A stretch of 64,000 bases of DNA, from NCBI RefSeq assembly GCF_030161375.1, contig NZ_BSSQ01000006.1:310001-374000 (forward strand). The letters are read 5' to 3'. Source of the DNA: Paenibacillus glycanilyticus (GTDB lineage Bacteria > Bacillota > Bacilli > Paenibacillales > Paenibacillaceae). Position 1 is the stretch's first letter. The number at the start of each line of letters is the position of its first letter. The notes under the pieces were generated by a model that saw only the letters and a list, made by a program, of their open reading frames with translations, did not search any database and had not been told where the DNA came from. The position numbers and the translations under genes are program-made. Below, in pieces: positions 61,101-64,000 of the stretch.

Positions 61101-62481
61101 AGGAACTTACACGATTACGTATCAAGTGAAAGCTCCTGATAATTCCATATTGGCAGGCCCATCCGTGCAGGTTACCGTTAATGAAAACGGGTCTGTCAGC
61201 ATCGTTAATTCTTTGATCGATCCTTATGGCATCGTGACAAACGAGCATGGGGCACCTCTTCCGGGTACGACTATGACGCTCTATTTCGCGGATACGCCGC
61301 TGAACATTGCCAAAAATCATACCCCGAATACGGCTGTCGCATTGCCGGTGCTGCCTTCGTTCAGTCCGAATCAGAATATGAATCCGCAGGTAACGGACAA
61401 TAATGGCGCTTACGGATGGATGGTATACCCGAACGCGGATTATTATATTGTAGCTACTCATCCATCTTATTCGGTGCCTTACAGCACGCTTTCGGCGAAT
61501 GTGAATGTGCCGGCCGAGACCGGCTCGGACAGCTACATTCAAAACGGGATCATTCACGTAGGCCAAACGATCGTGTCGTTCAACTTTAGCATGCCGAATC
61601 CTCCTTCCAGCGCAGTGATTGGCACGCCAAAAAATGTGGCCTATACGCTCGGAGCAAGCGGCTCGGATGCGACCATTACCTGGACTGCGGTAACTGGCGC
61701 AACATCCTACACGATTTATGATAATGGCAAGCAAATTGCAAGCGGCATTACTAACGAAAATTATCAATTAACAGGACTGGCCGAAGGGCAATCGCATGTC
61801 ATTACCGTTGCGGCTGTTAGGAATGGCATTGAGGGTCGGGCGTCGAGCAGCATAACGATCCTTCTGCCTGGTGCCGAAGGCAGCCATAAGAAATATATTG
61901 CGGGCTATCCGGACGGAACATTTAAGCCTTCAAGAAGCGTAAGCCGCCAAGAAGTGGCCATGATGCTGTTCCGGGTATATGACCTTCACAAATCAGAATC
62001 AGAGCAATCCTCTTATTCTGATGTAAGCAAGTCGGATTGGAGCCACGACGCGATTTATGCGGTAACCAAAGCAGGGTTTATGAACGGTTATCCGGATGGT
62101 ACCTTCCGTCCCGAACAACCGATTACTAGAGAAGAAGTTGCCGGAATTGCGGCACGTCTGAAGCATTTGCAAGGACAACAAGGCAAGGACGTATTCAGCG
62201 ATATCTCTGGCAGCTGGGCAGAAGATGCAATTAATGCGGCTAATGCAGCTGGCGTGCTGAGCGGCTACACGGATGGAACCTTCCGGCCTAAAGCGAATAC
62301 CACCCGCGCCGAGATGGTCGCAGTTATCAATCGCGTGACAAACCGCGGTCCGTTGAACGGAGTTGCCGCTCCTACTTGGTCTGACGTAAGTTCCTCCTAT
62401 TGGGCTTTCAAAGATATTGAGGAAGCGTCGACCGATCATCAGTACACCGTTAATAACAACAAGGAAACTTTGAAAAAATAG
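58123..62481 (+). CDS. Giant cell-surface protein: legume-type lectin, Fn3/Ig-like repeats and three SLH domains
   Basis: About 1452 residues. The start is probably TTG 58123 behind GGAGGAAAG, since the ATG at 58108 is fused with that ribosome site. A signal peptide ends KANA. An L-type lectin-like domain (about 35-305; GADGMAFVIQNL, FAVKFDTY, NYVGIDTTG) is followed by an Ig-like Big_1 unit, a fibronectin-like unit (SLTWNAVSGANYYSVYNN), BIG2-like units ending ATITVTYNGKT, a second Big_1-like unit, carboxypeptidase-regulatory-like repeats and a last fibronectin-like unit. Three SLH domains at the C-terminus (IAGYPDGTFKP, NGYPDGTFRPEQPITREE, SGYTDGTFRP) fix it to the wall. It is likely an adhesin for sugars. 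Confidence 0.9.
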   Translation: MKVRTATPMVFRLFLCLALMVSLFSYGIVPKANATANPTTKWVSFKNDNFAGVAAGQAYSFSGTTKVPNGADYLRLTNVTDGRDAFLRQSGSYGTIFNQQRIYNQNNFSFSTYFSFKFTDGSYIDPGFFNPLYNPSLKPGADGMAFVIQNLSSNAGTPGGGMGYYGIQPSFAVKFDTYRNPEMGDPSDNYVGIDTTGTLQNVPGRYANLSTQFPSLGIMKGGTNTYHVWIDYDGSAKNVKVYMNTADNRSAAIKVLDVDSIDLSTIFQNESAVYAGFTASTGGAWENQDLLNWYFTNDLDPINSNDPAVEYKQAPTQVTADPTPNPTEPYGKTDITITATDPLGQPVSGVPIDLPMNGPYLDSFGMPLSSPPLTGPDGKVHVILDNAQIPPGTNSLDIVAEGGAYTTIKAPTAPTGLSFVSPDMTSLTWNAVSGANYYSVYNNGNYIGSTSNGTTYNLGTVEPGSYTVKAVKAGLSSPASSPTQAQLTLDKANYFVPVGGTYQTVTSMVYGNNTPITVTNDAQFSSSSTDIATIDSHGLITAVEEGTSVIHVNYGSFTKQANLTVVPQITNVTAKNVTNTSLTLSWPETTPPASSYDIYDNGVFVRTVTTNQADLSGYPANSHHTFVIVAKTAGQEVAESLPFDITLSDLSDLLLDVSGYTLEVDDTHQTVVQAVYLDRSMEDVSDRATYASSNPNVIIVDSDGKVTAVSPGTATITVTYNGKTVTETIVVNAAEPQYEVTLTTPSDSVVGDGHTKIELVGTVISKDNGQPVSGVPITFTFGKNGANNQTVSTDANGVAKIQYTVPALNGLVPVYETITASAQDPNGEKSQGAIQIHYMPASIEGVLIDTATDKPITGATVSVSADFDGDGTPDFTTQVVTGTDGSYQIFVPRGDFNYEIKISYTAEVGGRTVLVNTTQSAPVGTLTGLGESITPQTEISGQLLVASHGSNSPSVNDLFGSGNITAVVTGGSLNKQPFPLDASGSFKVSNVAPGTYTITYQVKAPDNSILAGPSVQVTVNENGSVSIVNSLIDPYGIVTNEHGAPLPGTTMTLYFADTPLNIAKNHTPNTAVALPVLPSFSPNQNMNPQVTDNNGAYGWMVYPNADYYIVATHPSYSVPYSTLSANVNVPAETGSDSYIQNGIIHVGQTIVSFNFSMPNPPSSAVIGTPKNVAYTLGASGSDATITWTAVTGATSYTIYDNGKQIASGITNENYQLTGLAEGQSHVITVAAVRNGIEGRASSSITILLPGAEGSHKKYIAGYPDGTFKPSRSVSRQEVAMMLFRVYDLHKSESEQSSYSDVSKSDWSHDAIYAVTKAGFMNGYPDGTFRPEQPITREEVAGIAARLKHLQGQQGKDVFSDISGSWAEDAINAANAAGVLSGYTDGTFRPKANTTRAEMVAVINRVTNRGPLNGVAAPTWSDVSSSYWAFKDIEEASTDHQYTVNNNKETLKK

Positions 62482-62504
62482 CTTCATCCGCATCGTAAAT
62501 GGAA

Positions 62505-62547
62505 TACAGGGCACGGCGAGATAGATGCCAGTGCTCTGTGTTTTTTT
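62505..62547 (+). terminator. Terminator after the lectin protein gene
   Basis: Stem ACAGGGCAC/GTGCTCTGT (one mismatch) and seven T. Confidence 0.8.
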
Positions 62548-62607
62548 GTGTGAAGAAGTCAACCGGCTTCCTGTACCTAGTCCAATATCTGTTGATACTC
62601 GCAAAAA

Positions 62608-62616
62608 TGTTATAAT
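62608..62616 (+). promoter_or_regulatory. Extended -10 promoter of the OYE gene
   Basis: TGTTATAAT, an extended -10 (TGn) with a perfect TATAAT at 62611-62616, 55 bases before the start; no clear -35, as allowed for extended -10 promoters. Confidence 0.6.
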
Positions 62617-62671
62617 ATAGTTGTCTATGCTAATCTTAATGGCATCCAACTCTTGAACGGAGGTAAAAACA

Positions 62672-63712
62672 TTGTCAACTTCAACAGCAGTACAAGCTTT
62701 GTTCCGTCCGTTTACTCTTGGACAACTTTCACTGGCCAATCGCATTGTAATGGCTCCTATGACGCGGGCTATGTCTCCGGATGGGGTACCCGGAGCAAAT
62801 GTGGCCGCTTACTACCGCCGGAGAGCCGAGAATAATGTAGGCCTTATCATAACCGAAGGAACGGTGGTGAATCATCCCGATTCCTCAAACTCCAAGGATG
62901 TGCCCCACTTTTACGGTGAAGAAGCTCTAAAAGGCTGGGCTAACGTCGTAGCAGAGGTTCATGCCGCAGGAGGCAAAATTATGCCGCAAATTTGGCATAT
63001 GGGCACGAAGAAGCAAGTAAATGACTATTCTGAAGCGGAGATCGCCGCTATCGTCCAAGCATTCGCCGACTCGGCCTTTGAAGCAAAGCGGATCGGCTTC
63101 GACGGTATAGAGATCCACGGTGCGCACGGTTATTTAATCGATCAGTTCTTCTGGGAGAAAAGCAATCAGCGTACGGATCGCTACGGAGGCAGTCTGGTGG
63201 CCCGCACCCGTTTCGCCGAAGAGATCGTCCGGGCTTGCCGCGAAGCTGTGGGGCCTGATTTACCAATTGTGCTGCGGCTTTCGCAGTGGAAAGAAAGGGA
63301 ATATAATGTCAAGCTGGCTTATAATCCTGAAGAGCTGGAGCAATTTCTAAGGCCGCTGGTGGATGCAGGCGTGGATATATTCCATTGCTCGACCCGTCGG
63401 TACTGGGAGCCTGAATTTGCCGGATCGGATTTGAACCTTGCGGGCTGGGTGAAACGTATCACTGGCAAACCAACGATTACCGTCGGCTCGGTTGGACTCG
63501 ACAGTGATTTCATGACCTTCTTCACGGAAGGAAAAAGCTCTGCCAATACAGGAATTGAAGGTCTTGTGCAAAAGCTCGAAAATGATGAATGCAATCTTGT
63601 AGCGATCGGCAGGGCACTACTGGTTGATCCGGCATGGGCCCGCAAAATCCGGGAAGGCAAATTGGACGAATTGGTGCCGTTTACGCCTGAAGCGCTGAAG
63701 ACGCTATCCTAA
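62672..63712 (+). CDS. Old yellow enzyme-type NADH:flavin oxidoreductase
   Basis: FMN ene-reductase of 346 residues with a TIM barrel. LFRPFTLGQLSLANRIVMAPMTR is the N-terminal FMN segment, FDGIEIHGAHGYLIDQFFWEKSNQRTDRYGG the substrate and FMN region (His and Arg present), and CNLVAIGRALLVDPAW the phosphate-binding end. TTG 62672 follows CGGAGG at 8 bases. It reduces activated double bonds using NAD(P)H; the true substrate is unknown. It lies between two sulfurtransferase 3' remnants together with the lectin gene. Confidence 0.93.
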   Translation: MSTSTAVQALFRPFTLGQLSLANRIVMAPMTRAMSPDGVPGANVAAYYRRRAENNVGLIITEGTVVNHPDSSNSKDVPHFYGEEALKGWANVVAEVHAAGGKIMPQIWHMGTKKQVNDYSEAEIAAIVQAFADSAFEAKRIGFDGIEIHGAHGYLIDQFFWEKSNQRTDRYGGSLVARTRFAEEIVRACREAVGPDLPIVLRLSQWKEREYNVKLAYNPEELEQFLRPLVDAGVDIFHCSTRRYWEPEFAGSDLNLAGWVKRITGKPTITVGSVGLDSDFMTFFTEGKSSANTGIEGLVQKLENDECNLVAIGRALLVDPAWARKIREGKLDELVPFTPEALKTLS

Positions 63713-63743
63713 AAACAGCTTTGTAATTCGGAGTAGATTCTGC

Positions 63744-63800
63744 AGCTGGAGTGATTGGATTAGTTATGAGTCGAATCCGATTGTTGTGAGGGAAGAGTAA
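63744..63800 (+). pseudogene. Remnant of the sulfurtransferase 3' end, copy C
   Basis: Nineteen codons read SWSDWISYESNPIVVREE-stop against SWSDWISYSENPIAVGEE-stop of the intact gene at 52187. Runs of 14, 10 and 12 identical bases align in order. It is followed by the (GAGTAA) repeat and a terminator. No upstream part of the gene remains. Confidence 0.8.
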
Positions 63801-63836
63801 GAGTAAGAGTAAGAGTAAGAGTAAGAGTAAGAGTAA
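63795..63836 (+). repeat. Seven tandem GAGTAA hexamers
   Basis: GAGTAA repeated seven times without a mismatch, beginning with the last codon and stop (GAG TAA) of the sulfurtransferase remnant. Confidence 0.97.
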
Positions 63837-63861
63837 GAAATAAATAGTACGCAGATTTAAA

Positions 63862-63903
63862 AATACATCGTCATGAGGCCCATACGCCCGGCGATGTATT
63901 TTT
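63862..63903 (+). terminator. Terminator after remnant C
   Basis: Stem AATACATCG/CGATGTATT with a GC-rich loop, then TTT. A second partial copy of the left arm (ATACATCGCCATG) follows at 63919. The rest to 64000 shows no gene. Confidence 0.8.
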
Positions 63904-64000
63904 CTATGTTCGGATGAATACATCGCCATGGGGTTAATACGTCCTCCAAAGTCATCACGAGTGTATGTAAATATAGGCCGGTTCGCCGAAGAAGCGTCTC

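Noticed and set aside
63681..63929. Minus-strand open frame with a run of leucines
   Set aside because: The poly-Leu is only the translation of the GAGTAA hexamer array; no ribosome site and no conserved sequence.

Overview
The window looks like a chromosomal segment of a spore-former of the Paenibacillaceae type (Paenibacillus/Cohnella-like Bacillota). The signs are strong GGAGG ribosome-binding sites with TTG and GTG starts, sigma-A promoters with 17-bp spacers, LplB/LplC-type oligosaccharide transporters with large lipoprotein binding subunits, many AraC and LacI regulators, SLH-domain surface proteins, and fad genes in the Bacillus order and domain layout. Genus is an inference. No rRNA, tRNA, CRISPR array, integrase or transposase was seen.

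Layout. 1-2.2 kb: 5' part of ilvA (minus strand) and two small membrane proteins. 2.3-13.7 kb: a carbohydrate locus with two paralogous LacI regulators, an ABC importer (two permeases and a binding lipoprotein), a GH2 enzyme and two GH30 enzymes, one exported and one cytoplasmic. ATCGAT-centred palindromes are the likely LacI operators. 13.9-16.4 kb: a promoter overlapped by a perfect 7-1-7 Fur box, then a 52-aa peptide, a beta-propeller, a flavodoxin and a cysteine-cluster protein resembling a catalytically degraded Cas4/AddB-type nuclease. 16.5-18.2 kb: an AraC regulator and an SRAP-domain protein that has lost its active site. 18.2-18.9 kb: a purine-only heptamer repeat, inverted repeats and a decayed second etfA.

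18.9-32.3 kb: fatty-acid beta-oxidation. etfB and etfA (minus strand) are split by about 690 bp of palindromic repeats. Divergent from them run fadF, fadN, fadA, fadE, an acyl-CoA ligase with an unusual Ala/Pro/Glu-rich N-terminal arm, and a hotdog thioesterase. Acyl-CoA is made by the ligase and oxidised by FadE, FadN and FadA; electrons pass from FadE to EtfAB and probably through FadF to quinone. 32.4-36.8 kb: two small proteins, a Met/Asn/Asp-repeat lipoprotein, a two-component system and a one-chain haem-b/molybdopterin oxidoreductase. 37.7-41.7 kb: an overlapping GT2 synthase and GH18-type hydrolase pair. 41.8-43.4 kb: a DGPF protein and an ECF42-type sigma factor. 43.5-53.0 kb: SUFU-domain protein, AraC/PhyH divergent pair, SLH-fibronectin protein, secreted CYTH-like protein, butanediol-type dehydrogenase divergent from a LysR regulator, and a two-domain sulfurtransferase.

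53.0-58.0 kb is an AT-rich island holding one 1349-residue NACHT NTPase with an N-terminal Mrr-like nuclease domain, a likely anti-phage gene. It lies between the sulfurtransferase gene and a second copy of that gene's 3' end; a third copy lies at 63.75 kb, beyond a lectin/SLH surface protein and an old-yellow-enzyme gene. This repeated 3' end suggests that accessory DNA was inserted, perhaps more than once, at the end of the sulfurtransferase gene.
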